From: Corynebacterium freiburgense
GTDB taxonomy: Bacteria > Actinomycetota > Actinomycetes > Mycobacteriales > Mycobacteriaceae
Assembly: GCF_030408815.1 (NCBI RefSeq)
Contig: NZ_CP047355.1
Coordinates: 496,001-560,000 of the forward strand
DNA length: 64,000 bases
Direction of reading: 5' to 3'
Under the pieces are notes generated by a model. The model searched no databases. It was given only the letters and a program-made list of their open reading frames with translations, and was not told the DNA's origin. This document shows positions 48,166 through 56,411 of the stretch, piece after piece (position 1 is the stretch's first letter; each line of letters begins with the position of its first letter). The position numbers were made by a program, and so were the translations under genes.

Positions 48166-48285
48166 TGTCGTTAAATACACCATCTTGTGTGCAATTGGTG
48201 TAAAAAACGTCACCGAGAGCCTTCTGGAGCTATAATTTTGTCGCCAAAAACACCAATTGTGCACAACATGGTGTAAAAAACGACA
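48166..48285 (+). repeat. 120-bp palindromic dispersed element, copy B
   Basis: Starts TGTCG and ends CGACA. The two 25-base end arms (ACACCATCTTGTG...TTGGTGT and its inverse with CAACATGG) are each near palindromes. The centre reads AAAAAACGTCACC then CTATAATTTTGTCGCC. Same orientation as copy C and opposite to copy A; all three are exactly 120 bases. Confidence 0.85.
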
Positions 48286-48425
48286 CTTGTTATTAAAACA
48301 ACAATATCTGCCATGTGTGGCTCGTGTTTTACTGCATCGAGCTACTCGCTGTCCAGGTGTTTTGATGCTCCTCCATACCTTGAGGGTGTGGGTTATAAAT
48401 CGTGCACAATTGCCGAGCTGGGGCT

Positions 48426-48545
48426 TGTCGTTTAAAACACCATCTTGTGTGCAATTGGTGTAAAAAGCGTCACCGGAGCCCCGTAGAAGCCATAGTTTTG
48501 TCGCAAAAAACACCAATTGTGTACAACATGGTGTAAAAAACGACA
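48426..48545 (+). repeat. 120-bp palindromic dispersed element, copy C
   Basis: Same ends and arms as copy B, in the same orientation, with centre AAAAAGCGTCACC then CATAGTTTTGTCGCA. It starts 140 bases after copy B ends. Flanks outside the 120 bases are partly similar: GGGGCT before and TTGATATTTAAAC after, close to the flanks of copy B. Confidence 0.85.
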
Positions 48546-48624
48546 CTTGATATTTAAACATATGTAAACCGGTGCTTAAAACCGCCCGGTGCCTAAATTC
48601 TTCCCCATACCAAAACCCCCACAC

Positions 48625-48644
48625 GGATCCCGTTTCCGGGATCC
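48625..48644. repeat. Perfect 8-bp-stem hairpin near the end of the 404-residue protein gene
   Basis: GGATCCCG-TTTC-CGGGATCC. Neither strand has a T-rich tail immediately after the stem, so it is not a canonical terminator; with the C7A7 run following, it may still stall transcription. Confidence 0.45.
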
Positions 48645-48645
48645 A

Positions 48646-48716
48646 GCCCCCCCAAAAAAAGGCACAGACCACCCCCCAAAGCTCAGCCCACAGCCCACCC
48701 CCCCCAAAAAAAACCA
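48646..48716. repeat. Low-complexity C and A tracts
   Basis: C7A7, then C6A3, then C8A8 within 70 bases, with the inverted heptamer copies GCCCACAGCCCA between. Such runs are hot spots for slippage and sequencing error; no function is evident. Confidence 0.75.
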
Positions 48717-48719
48717 GCT

Positions 48720-49934
48720 CTAGTATTTAGTGAATCGTGCAACAAGGCTTTCTTCGAGTTGCTTCCAGCCGTCTACTTCAGCGGTAAATGGTGCTGAGGG
48801 TACGTATCCTGTGGCGGATCCAAGCATATAAGCGATGTATTCCTGGAGGGCTGGATTGGCTACAAGGATGGAATTTACGGAGTCGTCGGATGCCCAGTCA
48901 GCCGAGTCCGCAAGAAGTTCGTAGGCTTGACGTAGTTGATTTGTGTCTACTTCTTTGGTGCCTTTGGCAATGTCTTCACGTAGGCCGGTGAATACGTAAG
49001 TATTGTCTTCGTGGACGGTTACTTCTAATTCGCCGCCATTGACTGCGTCCATAATAGTGGGCCAGGTTGAGACGGTGGCCAGGTCGTGGTCGTCGTGTTC
49101 GGCAAGCCAGCGCGCCATTGCTTTGCGGTTATTAAAGGTGACTATTTGGCCGAATTTTCCAAGGAAGAGTGGTTGTTTTCCTAGGTAGGTGCGCAAGGTG
49201 TAAAGGGTGCGCCCATCAATAGCAATTTTAATTGGATCGATGCCGGCTGCCGCCCAGATTGAGGTGTCGTATGGATCGGCAGCTTCTTCTTCGGCTTTGG
49301 CTTTTTCAGCCGCTGCTTTTTCGGCTGCCTCTTGGGCTTCTTGAATGCGTTGCCGTGCGTTTTTGGCGTCTTCTTCCGCTACTTCTGGGGTGTGAACGAT
49401 ACTGTCTAAAGCGTCTACAACTTTATTCCAGTTGGTAAGTACTACGCGCCCGATGGTGGACCACTCGGACATGCCTCGTTCGCCACTAAAGTGGTCGTGT
49501 CCGCGGTCTACATTGGCCAGGATCGAGTGCCCGGAGTAGAAGGATTCAATGTCGGTAAGGGAACATACGGATCCGAGGCTTTTTGATACTGCGAATGCGC
49601 GGGCGAGTTTGGTGACGTTGCTATAGGAGGGCCGTCCGGCGAGGTATGCAGGGGCTTCCACCATTGAGACTTCGTCGCGTTCGTTTGGTACCACGCGCGC
49701 GGCGTCGCCACTATTGAATTGTCCCCACTTGGGGTGCGTGTTTAGGTCGTGTGGTTGGCCGGATTCTAGGAATACTAGAACTTCTTCCGGCGAGTTAAAA
49801 AGGTAGACGTGGTCTCCGTGGCCTAGGAACGCTTGCCATTCTTGGCCGTGTTCCTTCCAGCGCGGTGCCCAAAGGGTATAGAAAGTGCCTTCGGTGAGCT
49901 CGAGGGAAACGGGAACGATGCCTTGTTGTGCCAT
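48720..49934 (-). CDS. Conserved hypothetical protein with internal duplication
   Basis: A 404-residue cytosolic protein. Residues about 15-75 (FYTLWAPRWKEHG, FLGHGDHVYLFNSPEEVLVFLESG, HDLNTHPKWGQF) align with about 245-305 (LYTLRTYLGKQPLF, LGKFGQIVTFNNRKAMARWLAEH, HDLATVSTWPTIMD), so the protein is two copies of one module joined by an Ala/Glu/Lys helical linker (AEEDAKNARQRIQEA, residues about 180-225). No known domain is recognised by me. Start ATG with no strong Shine-Dalgarno. Its neighbours are an NlpC/P60 protein and an EspC-like protein, which lie upstream on the same strand. Confidence 0.65.
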   Translation of the reverse strand: MAQQGIVPVSLELTEGTFYTLWAPRWKEHGQEWQAFLGHGDHVYLFNSPEEVLVFLESGQPHDLNTHPKWGQFNSGDAARVVPNERDEVSMVEAPAYLAGRPSYSNVTKLARAFAVSKSLGSVCSLTDIESFYSGHSILANVDRGHDHFSGERGMSEWSTIGRVVLTNWNKVVDALDSIVHTPEVAEEDAKNARQRIQEAQEAAEKAAAEKAKAEEEAADPYDTSIWAAAGIDPIKIAIDGRTLYTLRTYLGKQPLFLGKFGQIVTFNNRKAMARWLAEHDDHDLATVSTWPTIMDAVNGGELEVTVHEDNTYVFTGLREDIAKGTKEVDTNQLRQAYELLADSADWASDDSVNSILVANPALQEYIAYMLGSATGYVPSAPFTAEVDGWKQLEESLVARFTKY

Positions 49935-49945
49935 GTCGCGAAATT

Positions 49946-50740
49946 CTACCCGGTCGGTCGAAAGAAACCTTTAAAGGCCATACCCATATTGGTGGTCCGC
50001 AATGGGCTTTCTTGCACGGGGTCGCCTGCTTCGATGATGTTTCCATTGCCGGAGTACATGGCCACGTGCCCGTCCCACACCACAAGGTCGCCGGGTTGTA
50101 GTTCTGCTTCGCTTATTTCTCGCCCAATTGTTTGGTCTTCGGCAAGCCGCGGCAGTTCGATTCCGGCTTGTCTCCACGCCCACTGTGTGAGTCCGGAGCA
50201 ATCAAGACCGACCCCTGGCGTGGTACCGCCCCAGCAGTAAGGCGTTCCTATGGCACTGCGGGCGGCTGCCACTGCTTGTTCACCGCTTGTCGACGCCCCT
50301 CCAGTGACGCTTTCCACAACATTGTCTACGGTAAGTTCAAGCCCGGCTGTAGATTCTGCAATCCGCTGGAGCTCTGCGGTTGCTGGTCCTAAATCGGGCA
50401 TAAGCTGGTCTGCAATACCGGATACGATATTTGGCAATTGGGTGAGTTCTGCGAAGGCGGCTGGTTCAAAGGTGGCCAGGCGGGGTAGTAATCCACCAAT
50501 ATGATTGAGTACCTGGCCCGCGAGATTGGTGAGTTGCGATTCAATATCGGGTAGGTCCTGTACAAGACGATTGATGTGTTCGAGATCGTCGGCAAGTTCG
50601 TTGTGGGCACCAATAAGTGGAAGTTCGATACCAAGCGCTTCTGCCAGTGGGGCAGCAGCGGTGATATCGGGGAGAGTTACTGGCTGAATTTCTAGATGGG
50701 GGATACGCCGTTGCAGATCTTCGATCATGCCTTGGATCAT
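49946..50740 (-). CDS. NlpC/P60 family peptidoglycan hydrolase-like protein
   Basis: A 264-residue protein. The C-terminal NlpC/P60 domain (about residues 150-264) has the catalytic Cys in LDCSGLTQWAW and the His in WDGHVAMYSGNGN, with NIIEAGDP as third-residue region. The N-terminal 140 residues are helical with a long Leu/Ile-rich segment and no signal peptide or obvious membrane helix; this region may bind a partner such as the EspC-like protein whose gene overlaps by four bases upstream. NlpC/P60 enzymes usually cleave stem peptides of the wall. Export without signal peptide hints at an unusual secretion route. Confidence 0.8.
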   Translation of the reverse strand: MIQGMIEDLQRRIPHLEIQPVTLPDITAAAPLAEALGIELPLIGAHNELADDLEHINRLVQDLPDIESQLTNLAGQVLNHIGGLLPRLATFEPAAFAELTQLPNIVSGIADQLMPDLGPATAELQRIAESTAGLELTVDNVVESVTGGASTSGEQAVAAARSAIGTPYCWGGTTPGVGLDCSGLTQWAWRQAGIELPRLAEDQTIGREISEAELQPGDLVVWDGHVAMYSGNGNIIEAGDPVQESPLRTTNMGMAFKGFFRPTG

Positions 50741-51000
50741 GCGAGGTGACCTAAAGTATGCCCGAGTTCTTGGTCAATATCTTCGACTTCTAGCATGTAA
50801 TTTGCTGCCCGCTCGGCAATGCTTTCTGCGTGCTGTTTTAGGTGCAGGCTGCGTCTCGAACAGCTTTCTATAGCTTTACTTAGTGCATGGGAGAATTCTC
50901 CCAGTGCAGGGTCTGGAGTGTGGTGTCCGGCGGCGGCGAGTTCGGCACCGCGAATCAGTTCGGTGGCTAGGGAACGAACGTGGTCCGGTTGCAATTCCAT
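50737..51000 (-). CDS. Small EspC/DUF2580-like helical protein
   Basis: An 87-residue protein with Leu/Ala/Glu-rich amphipathic helices (RSLATELIRGAELAA, HALSKAIESCSRRSL, HAESIAERAANYMLEVEDIDQE). The size and helix-turn-helix pattern resemble the EspC (DUF2580) or WXG-type small secreted proteins of actinobacteria, but no W-x-G motif is present, so this is tentative. Its TGA overlaps the NlpC/P60 ATG, so the two are co-translated; a carrier or chaperone for the hydrolase is inferred. Confidence 0.5.
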   Translation of the reverse strand: MELQPDHVRSLATELIRGAELAAAGHHTPDPALGEFSHALSKAIESCSRRSLHLKQHAESIAERAANYMLEVEDIDQELGHTLGHLA

Positions 51001-51055
51001 GTTTCTTGGACGCTATTCGGATTCTTAGGGGTTCCTTGGGGTTACGATTGGGGGT

Positions 51056-51691
51056 ATGCAGATCACCGTTGTCAACCATCCACTTGCTGCTTCTCGACTC
51101 ACGATTATGCGCGATGCCCGCAGTGATAACACTGCATTTCGGGCAGCGCTTGCTGATCTTGGAACCATGCTGATCTATGAAGCCTCACGAGGCCTCCCAG
51201 TGGAACACTTTGATACTCAAACACCTGTTGCAATGGCACAGGGGACGAGGCTCAAGAATCCGCCGATTATTGTGCCTGTGATTCGGGCTGGATTGGGCAT
51301 GATTGACCCAGCACTGAAAATGATTCCAGATGCCCAGGTTGGTTTTATTGGACTGGCCCGTAATGAAGAAACCCACGAGCCGGTGCCATACCTTGAAGCC
51401 CTTCCCGAAGACTTGACTGGGCAACCGGTATTTGTAGTGGATCCTATGTTGGCCACGGGCGGATCGCTGTTATATGCAATTCGTCTTTTGCATGAAAGGG
51501 GAGCCACGGACATTACAGCGGTATGTATGGTATCCGCGCAGCCAGGCGTTGATGCATTGGCGGATTCCGGTTTGCCGGTTCGGTTGGTCACGGCCACGAT
51601 CGATCCAGAACTTAATGAAGCAGCGTATATTGTCCCGGGCCTAGGTGATGCCGGCGATAGGTTGTATGGTCCCCGGAATATCGATTTTTAG
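51056..51691 (+). CDS. upp: Uracil phosphoribosyltransferase
   Basis: A 211-residue enzyme converting uracil and PRPP to UMP. It carries the N-terminal [22 protein letters not shown] block, RAGLGM and [16 protein letters not shown], the PRPP-binding loop [16 protein letters not shown], and a C-terminal [15 protein letters not shown] typical of Upp. Full family length. Only four bases overlap with the convergent phosphosugar mutase gene. Start ATG without a clear Shine-Dalgarno; possibly leaderless. Confidence 0.95.
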   Translation: MQITVVNHPLAASRLTIMRDARSDNTAFRAALADLGTMLIYEASRGLPVEHFDTQTPVAMAQGTRLKNPPIIVPVIRAGLGMIDPALKMIPDAQVGFIGLARNEETHEPVPYLEALPEDLTGQPVFVVDPMLATGGSLLYAIRLLHERGATDITAVCMVSAQPGVDALADSGLPVRLVTATIDPELNEAAYIVPGLGDAGDRLYGPRNIDF

Positions 51692-53208
51692 TGGCTAATC
51701 GCTAGTTCCTCGGCATCACTACGCAATTCGGCCAGTATGCGTTCGGCAGCTGGCCGGCACGGGCTTACTACTTCAAGATAGAGTTTCGCCTTGCGTTCGG
51801 TTCCAGATGCGCGGGCGATAAGCCGGAAGGTACCCTCTTCCCATTCGCCGGTGAAAATAAGCCCTTGATCAGCGGGAAGCATAGTGCAAGTGGTCGGGAA
51901 ACCCGCGAGCTGGGTGGGTGGGTTGTCGCGCAGGGCGTCGACAAACGCCTGAGGGGCGGTAGTACGAACCGGGACCTGAGTGCCTAGGTGTACGCCAAAT
52001 TCGCGGTGCAGGGAGTCGAGCTCGTCGCCGAGTGTTCTGCCAAGGGCCTTTAACTCGGCGGCCCAAGCGCAGGCAATGAGCGCGGTGGCGATGCCATCTT
52101 TATCGGGGACCATTTGCGGTGCTGGTGAGGTACCAACGGCCTCCTCATAAGCGAACACCAGTTCTTCGTGGGCGCGGGAGAGGTTTTTAAACCCGGTTAA
52201 AGTTTCGCAATAACCCCAGCCGCGTTTTTCTGCCATTTTTTGAAGCAATTGGGAAGACACCACAGTGGTAGCTACAACGCCACCTTCTGGTACTAGGCGA
52301 TGCGCAAGCAGTGGGCCGAGTTCATCGCCACGCAGCATAATGTACTGGTCACCGCGCCGATAACCGACAGCGCAACGATCTGCATCAGGGTCCAGCGCAA
52401 CCAATACGTCCGCCTCAACCTCTGCGGCCGTCGCAAGTAATAACTCCACAGCTTCCGGCTCCTCTGGGTTTGGGAAACGGACCGTTGGAAAAGTTGGATC
52501 TGGGTGCAATTGCTCCTCAACCGGAAAACTTAGTGCAAACCCACTCGCTTGCAGGGCATGATGTAGCGCACGGCCGCCAACTCCGTGCATAGCGGTGTAC
52601 ACCACTTTGCAGGCGGCGCGTTCATTATTCACCTTAAGCAAATCCGTGCCGGGGTTAACTATTTCTACAACCTCATCCAAATAACGCCGCAATTGATCCG
52701 CGCCGGGTCGAACAGACACTCGGGGAACCTGGGCGACTTCCGAAATTGCCGCTTCAATGGCATGGGCATCTTCGGAGGTAATTTGCCGACCATCTGAATC
52801 AAAGACTTTATAGCCATTGTCCGTTGCTGGATTTTGGGATGCAGTGATTTGAATTCCTGCATCACATTTGCGATCACGAATCAGCCACGAGAGTAATGGA
52901 GTGGGGGTGGGCATTGGGAGCAATAGCACTTCAACTCCTGCGCCAGCAAGCACTTCGGCAGCTGTGGTGGCAAAGGTGTGGGAACCGTAGCGGGCATCAA
53001 AACCCACTACTACCTGCAATGGGCCATCATCTTTATGGAGTGCTACCGACTCTAAAGGGGCATGCTGCAAATGCAGTCTGGCGGAACGCTGAGCTAACCA
53101 AGCAGCTACCCCTGCGGTTGTACGTGCCACCTGCGCAACGTTCATTTGCCCGGGGCCAGGACCCACCGGCGCGCGCAAACCAGCGGTACCGAACGTTAAT
53201 AAGGTCAT
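51688..53208 (-). CDS. pmmB: Phosphosugar mutase (PmmB-like)
   Basis: A 506-residue alpha-D-phosphohexomutase. The substrate loop reads [16 protein letters not shown]: the catalytic Ser is present but the His of the usual TASHNP is Gln. The Mg loop is [11 protein letters not shown], and the C-terminal phosphate site is [32 protein letters not shown] at the start and [12 protein letters not shown] fit the phosphoglucomutase/phosphomannomutase group. It likely interconverts hexose 1- and 6-phosphates; the exact sugar is unknown. The gene is divergent from the amidohydrolase gene by 49 bases. Confidence 0.88.
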   Translation of the reverse strand: MTLLTFGTAGLRAPVGPGPGQMNVAQVARTTAGVAAWLAQRSARLHLQHAPLESVALHKDDGPLQVVVGFDARYGSHTFATTAAEVLAGAGVEVLLLPMPTPTPLLSWLIRDRKCDAGIQITASQNPATDNGYKVFDSDGRQITSEDAHAIEAAISEVAQVPRVSVRPGADQLRRYLDEVVEIVNPGTDLLKVNNERAACKVVYTAMHGVGGRALHHALQASGFALSFPVEEQLHPDPTFPTVRFPNPEEPEAVELLLATAAEVEADVLVALDPDADRCAVGYRRGDQYIMLRGDELGPLLAHRLVPEGGVVATTVVSSQLLQKMAEKRGWGYCETLTGFKNLSRAHEELVFAYEEAVGTSPAPQMVPDKDGIATALIACAWAAELKALGRTLGDELDSLHREFGVHLGTQVPVRTTAPQAFVDALRDNPPTQLAGFPTTCTMLPADQGLIFTGEWEEGTFRLIARASGTERKAKLYLEVVSPCRPAAERILAELRSDAEELAISH

Positions 53209-53257
53209 GGCCTGATAATAGGATGGTCACAGCAGGCTCGCCAGGGAAAGGAATAAA

Positions 53258-54391
53258 GTGAACATCCGCTCGCACATCGACCGGTGGCTCGAACAGAATC
53301 GGGATGAAGTGCTCTCGTGGCGTCGCTACCTGCATGCTTACCCAGAGTTATCGCATGAAGAGCACGGCACAACAGCATATATTGCAGGCATATTACGAGG
53401 TTATGGATTAGAGCCCAAACTCTTCCCCACAACCGGACTTATGGTGGATATAGGTAATCCGCGAATCGCCTTTCGGGGCGATATAGATGCCCTGCCAATT
53501 CAAGAAGAAACCGGGCTACCGTTTAGTTCCCAGAATCCTGGGGTTATGCATGCCTGCGGGCATGATGTGCACACCACAATTGCATTAGCTACCGCGTGTG
53601 CGTTAGCGGAATATCCCGAGCCAATCGACGCCCGAATTATTTTTCAACCCGCCGAAGAAGTAATGTACGGCGGAGCACCTGATGTGATTTCTTGGGGTGG
53701 CATTGAGGGAATAGAAAAAATATTCGCTGTGCACTGTGAGCCAGCATTACACACCGGAACCATTGGTGTGCGCGCCGGGGCGATTACCTCTGCCGCCGAT
53801 ATCCTTACGGTCAATGTTCACGGTCCTGGCGGTCACACATCGCGACCACAACTTACCAATGACGTTGTCTTTGCGCTTTCTTCTTTAGTTACCCAGCTGC
53901 CAGCCTTACTTTCCCGCAGAGTAGATCCCCGTACAGGAACCGTCCTAGTATTCGGTAGTATTCATGCGGGAAACGCTGCAAATGCAATCCCGCAGACCGG
54001 CACAGTTTCCGGTACCTTACGCACTGCTTCCGTAGATGTTTGGATGTCCATTCAACCCTTATTGGAAGAACTCATAGGCCATGTGCTTGCCCCCGCCGGC
54101 TGCAGTTTTGATATTGACTATATGCGCGGCATTCCACCAGTGGTCAATGACCCAATTGCAACACATCTCTTAATCGATCATTCACCATTTCGTGTGGTGG
54201 AAGCCCTGCAATCCTCTGGTGGTGAAGATTTCTCCTGGTATTTACAAAAGATCCCAGGGTGCATGGTTCGCCTGGGTTGCAAAACTACGGAAGAGTATGA
54301 TCTCCACCAATCCGACCTAATCGTGGATGAAGACTGTATTGATGTGGGGGTCAAATTATTTGCATCAATCCTGCATGCAGATAGACTGTGA
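53258..54391 (+). CDS. M20D family amidohydrolase (hippurate hydrolase/IAA-amino acid hydrolase-like)
   Basis: A 377-residue metallohydrolase. The N-terminus has LRRYLHAYPELSHEEHGT (as RYLHAYPELSHEEHGT); the metal ligands are in VMHACGHDVHTTIALA, QPAEEVMYGGAPD and FAVHCEP; the last ligand region is SSGGEDFSWYLQKIPG. A dimerisation domain lies between about 180 and 300. It likely deacylates N-acyl amino acids or aromatic amides. GTG start with GGAAAGGA upstream. lpdA follows after 44 bases. Confidence 0.88.
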   Translation: MNIRSHIDRWLEQNRDEVLSWRRYLHAYPELSHEEHGTTAYIAGILRGYGLEPKLFPTTGLMVDIGNPRIAFRGDIDALPIQEETGLPFSSQNPGVMHACGHDVHTTIALATACALAEYPEPIDARIIFQPAEEVMYGGAPDVISWGGIEGIEKIFAVHCEPALHTGTIGVRAGAITSAADILTVNVHGPGGHTSRPQLTNDVVFALSSLVTQLPALLSRRVDPRTGTVLVFGSIHAGNAANAIPQTGTVSGTLRTASVDVWMSIQPLLEELIGHVLAPAGCSFDIDYMRGIPPVVNDPIATHLLIDHSPFRVVEALQSSGGEDFSWYLQKIPGCMVRLGCKTTEEYDLHQSDLIVDEDCIDVGVKLFASILHADRL

Positions 54392-54435
54392 GCAAATCTG
54401 ACTTCACCTATGCAACACCTATGTAAGGACTCACT

Positions 54436-55842
54436 TTGACTCAACGGATAGTCATAATCGGGGGTGGGCCTGCTGGATATGAAGCAGCCCTCGCCGGTGC
54501 AAAATACGGCGCTGATATTACGTTGGTGGAGGATCAAGGGCTTGGTGGCTCTGCCGTCATTTATGACTGTGTCCCCTCAAAGTCATTTATTTCAGCGACG
54601 GCCATTAAAACTGACCTCCGTCGAGCCGATGATATGGGTCTCGACGCCGCGTTAGGCGAAGCCCGGCTAAACCTCGACGCCGTGAATGCCCGTGTCAAGG
54701 ATCTTGCCTATGCGCAATCATGTGACGTCCGCGCCCAAATGGATCGCGCAGGTATTCGGGTAATTAATGGTCGAGCAGTGTTTGGCGACGATAACCCTCA
54801 ACAAACCACGCACTATATTGCAGTTACACATACCGACGGCACCGAAGAAACAATCGAATGCGATCTTGTGTTATTGGCTACTGGGGCTTCCCCACGGGTC
54901 TTGCCAAATTGCGAACCCGACGGTGAACGGATTCTAAACTGGCGCCAAGTCTATGACATTGATGAATTGCCTGAACACCTCGTTGTAGTCGGTTCTGGCG
55001 TGACCGGTGCTGAATTTGTTTCTGCATTTGCCGAGCTCGGGGTAAAAGTTACTATGGTGGCTTCCCGTGATCGCATCCTTCCGCATGACGATGCCGACGC
55101 CGCCGACGTTCTTGAAACCGTATTAGCTGAACGTGGCGTCGCCTTAGAAAAACACGCTCGCGTAGAATCTGTGACCCGTGTTCCCGAAGGCGTCCTTGTG
55201 CGTACTGCTGATGGCCGAGAAATTCGGGGATCCCATGCCCTTATGACTGTAGGCTCCGTGCCTAATACCAAGGATCTTGGCCTAGAACGTGTAGGCGTAG
55301 AGCTTACGCCTTCCGGACATATTAAAGTTGACCGAGTCTCCCGCACCACAGTCGCAGGAATTTATGCCGCAGGCGACTGCACCGACCTTTTCCCACTCGC
55401 CTCCGTTGCCGCGATGCAAGGGCGTATTGCTATGTACCATGCATTAGGAGAAGGAGTCAGCCCAATCCGTCTGAAAACCGTTGCCACTGCGGTATTCACC
55501 AGGCCAGAAATTGCGGCGGTGGGCGTAACCCATGCCCAAATTGAATCTGGCGAAGTCTCCGCCCGCGTTATCGTACTACCGCTAGCGACAAACGCTCGAG
55601 CAAAAATGCGCTCACTACGGCATGGCTTTGTAAAACTCTTCTGCCGCAAAAACTCTGGACTCATTATCGGCGGCGTTGTAGTAGCCCCAACAGCCTCCGA
55701 GCTTATCCTGCCCATTGCCGTGGCAGTAAACAATAATCTCACAGTCGAAGACCTTGCGAGCACATTTGCTGTGTACCCAACACTCTCCGGCTCTATCACT
55801 GAAGCAGCGCGGCAACTTGTCCAACACGATGATCTAGGATAG
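54436..55842 (+). CDS. lpdA: NAD(P)H-quinone dehydrogenase, flavoprotein disulfide reductase family (LpdA)
   Basis: A 468-residue FAD enzyme. Residues 4-35 form the FAD-binding motif IVIIGGGPAGYEAALAGA; the redox region is GGSAVIYDCVPSKSF, which has only one Cys where dihydrolipoamide dehydrogenases have a CxxxxC pair, so it fits the LpdA type (like M. tuberculosis Rv3303c) that reduces quinones rather than disulfides. NAD(P)-binding motif VVVGSGVTGAEFVSAFAELG; second FAD motif GIYAAGDCTD; C-terminal dimer domain ends ITEAARQLV. TTG start behind a weak site. Its specificity is inferred from the missing Cys. Confidence 0.9.
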   Translation: MTQRIVIIGGGPAGYEAALAGAKYGADITLVEDQGLGGSAVIYDCVPSKSFISATAIKTDLRRADDMGLDAALGEARLNLDAVNARVKDLAYAQSCDVRAQMDRAGIRVINGRAVFGDDNPQQTTHYIAVTHTDGTEETIECDLVLLATGASPRVLPNCEPDGERILNWRQVYDIDELPEHLVVVGSGVTGAEFVSAFAELGVKVTMVASRDRILPHDDADAADVLETVLAERGVALEKHARVESVTRVPEGVLVRTADGREIRGSHALMTVGSVPNTKDLGLERVGVELTPSGHIKVDRVSRTTVAGIYAAGDCTDLFPLASVAAMQGRIAMYHALGEGVSPIRLKTVATAVFTRPEIAAVGVTHAQIESGEVSARVIVLPLATNARAKMRSLRHGFVKLFCRKNSGLIIGGVVVAPTASELILPIAVAVNNNLTVEDLASTFAVYPTLSGSITEAARQLVQHDDLG

Positions 55843-55872
55843 GGCAGGTTTCTTTTTGGATTTCTGCGACAA

Positions 55873-55971
55873 TCAGGCAGATTTATCTTGCGCACCTCAG
55901 GTCTCGCCTGTGACCTGAGGAAATGCGGCCGCTAATTTGGCGCTGCGTTAAATCTGCCTGAGGCAGATTTA
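55873..55971. repeat. Nested inverted-repeat element
   Basis: Outer arms TCAGGCAGATTTA (55873-55885) and TAAATCTGCCTGA (55949-55961) are perfectly complementary. Inner arms CCTCAGGT (55895-55902) and ACCTGAGG (55913-55920) form a second stem. The right outer arm is itself part of a palindrome, TAAATCTGCC-TGA-GGCAGATTTA (55949-55971). It could be a mobile-element remnant, an RNA structure or a protein-binding site. Confidence 0.75.
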
Positions 55972-55975
55972 CATC

Positions 55976-56021
55976 GCCCCCAACTCAAGCAAAATTTAAG
56001 CATGAAGTTTAAGTTTGGGGC
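55976..56021. repeat. Inverted repeat following the nested element
   Basis: GCCCCCAACT (55976-55985) pairs with AGTTTGGGGC (56012-56021) at nine of ten positions, loop about 26 bases. The right arm is not followed by a T run. Proximity to the nested element suggests a single structured unit. Confidence 0.5.
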
Positions 56022-56411
56022 CTTTGAATGTGAACTGCTCCCGGCTTGTCGGGCTGCACCGTGCGGGGTCTTCGGGCTGCTTGCCCCTAAAACTGTTGTG
56101 GCTAAGGTTGGAATCACGGCCGTCCAATAGCCGGCATCGATACGACCATGCTCCCACTAACTAGTGGCATTAGATGTACTTGAGTGACCCCGAACTGCTG
56201 GAAAGCAAATTTTTTTACAAGCACTGACGTTATTGCTGCAAGTTTATACTGCATTAATCGTCGTGTAGCAGGGGGAATAGCGAATATTATTGGCGCAAAG
56301 TGAAAGTTTTCCTAGCTGGGAAGATTTTTCATTTTTCACGCTATTTTTGCGATAGAATCAGGGATCTAGTGATTGACCTCACTTTCTCTACCCATTGCAA
56401 AGGTGTTCACC

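Larger units (their letters stand above)
48056..48719. other. Gene-poor region carrying two 120-bp elements
   Basis: 664 bases between add and the 404-residue protein gene. It holds copies B and C of the palindromic element, a perfect hairpin and homopolymer runs of C and A. A 300-codon open frame on the minus strand covering it is a shadow of the add gene and of the repeats, and is not supported as a gene. Confidence 0.7.
55843..56411. other. Structured intergenic region before pyc
   Basis: 569 bases hold no supported gene. The first half has nested inverted repeats listed separately; about 56060-56086 repeats TCGGGCTGC twice within a possible GGGG...CCCC hairpin; the second half is AT-rich. 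The pyc promoter presumably lies in the last 150 bases. AAAGG precedes the pyc ATG by about nine bases. Confidence 0.5.

Noticed and set aside
47770..48672. 300-codon open frame on the minus strand overlapping add and copies B and C
   Set aside because: The first half is antisense to a well-supported adenosine deaminase and the rest is repeat sequence; no start site or known protein family.
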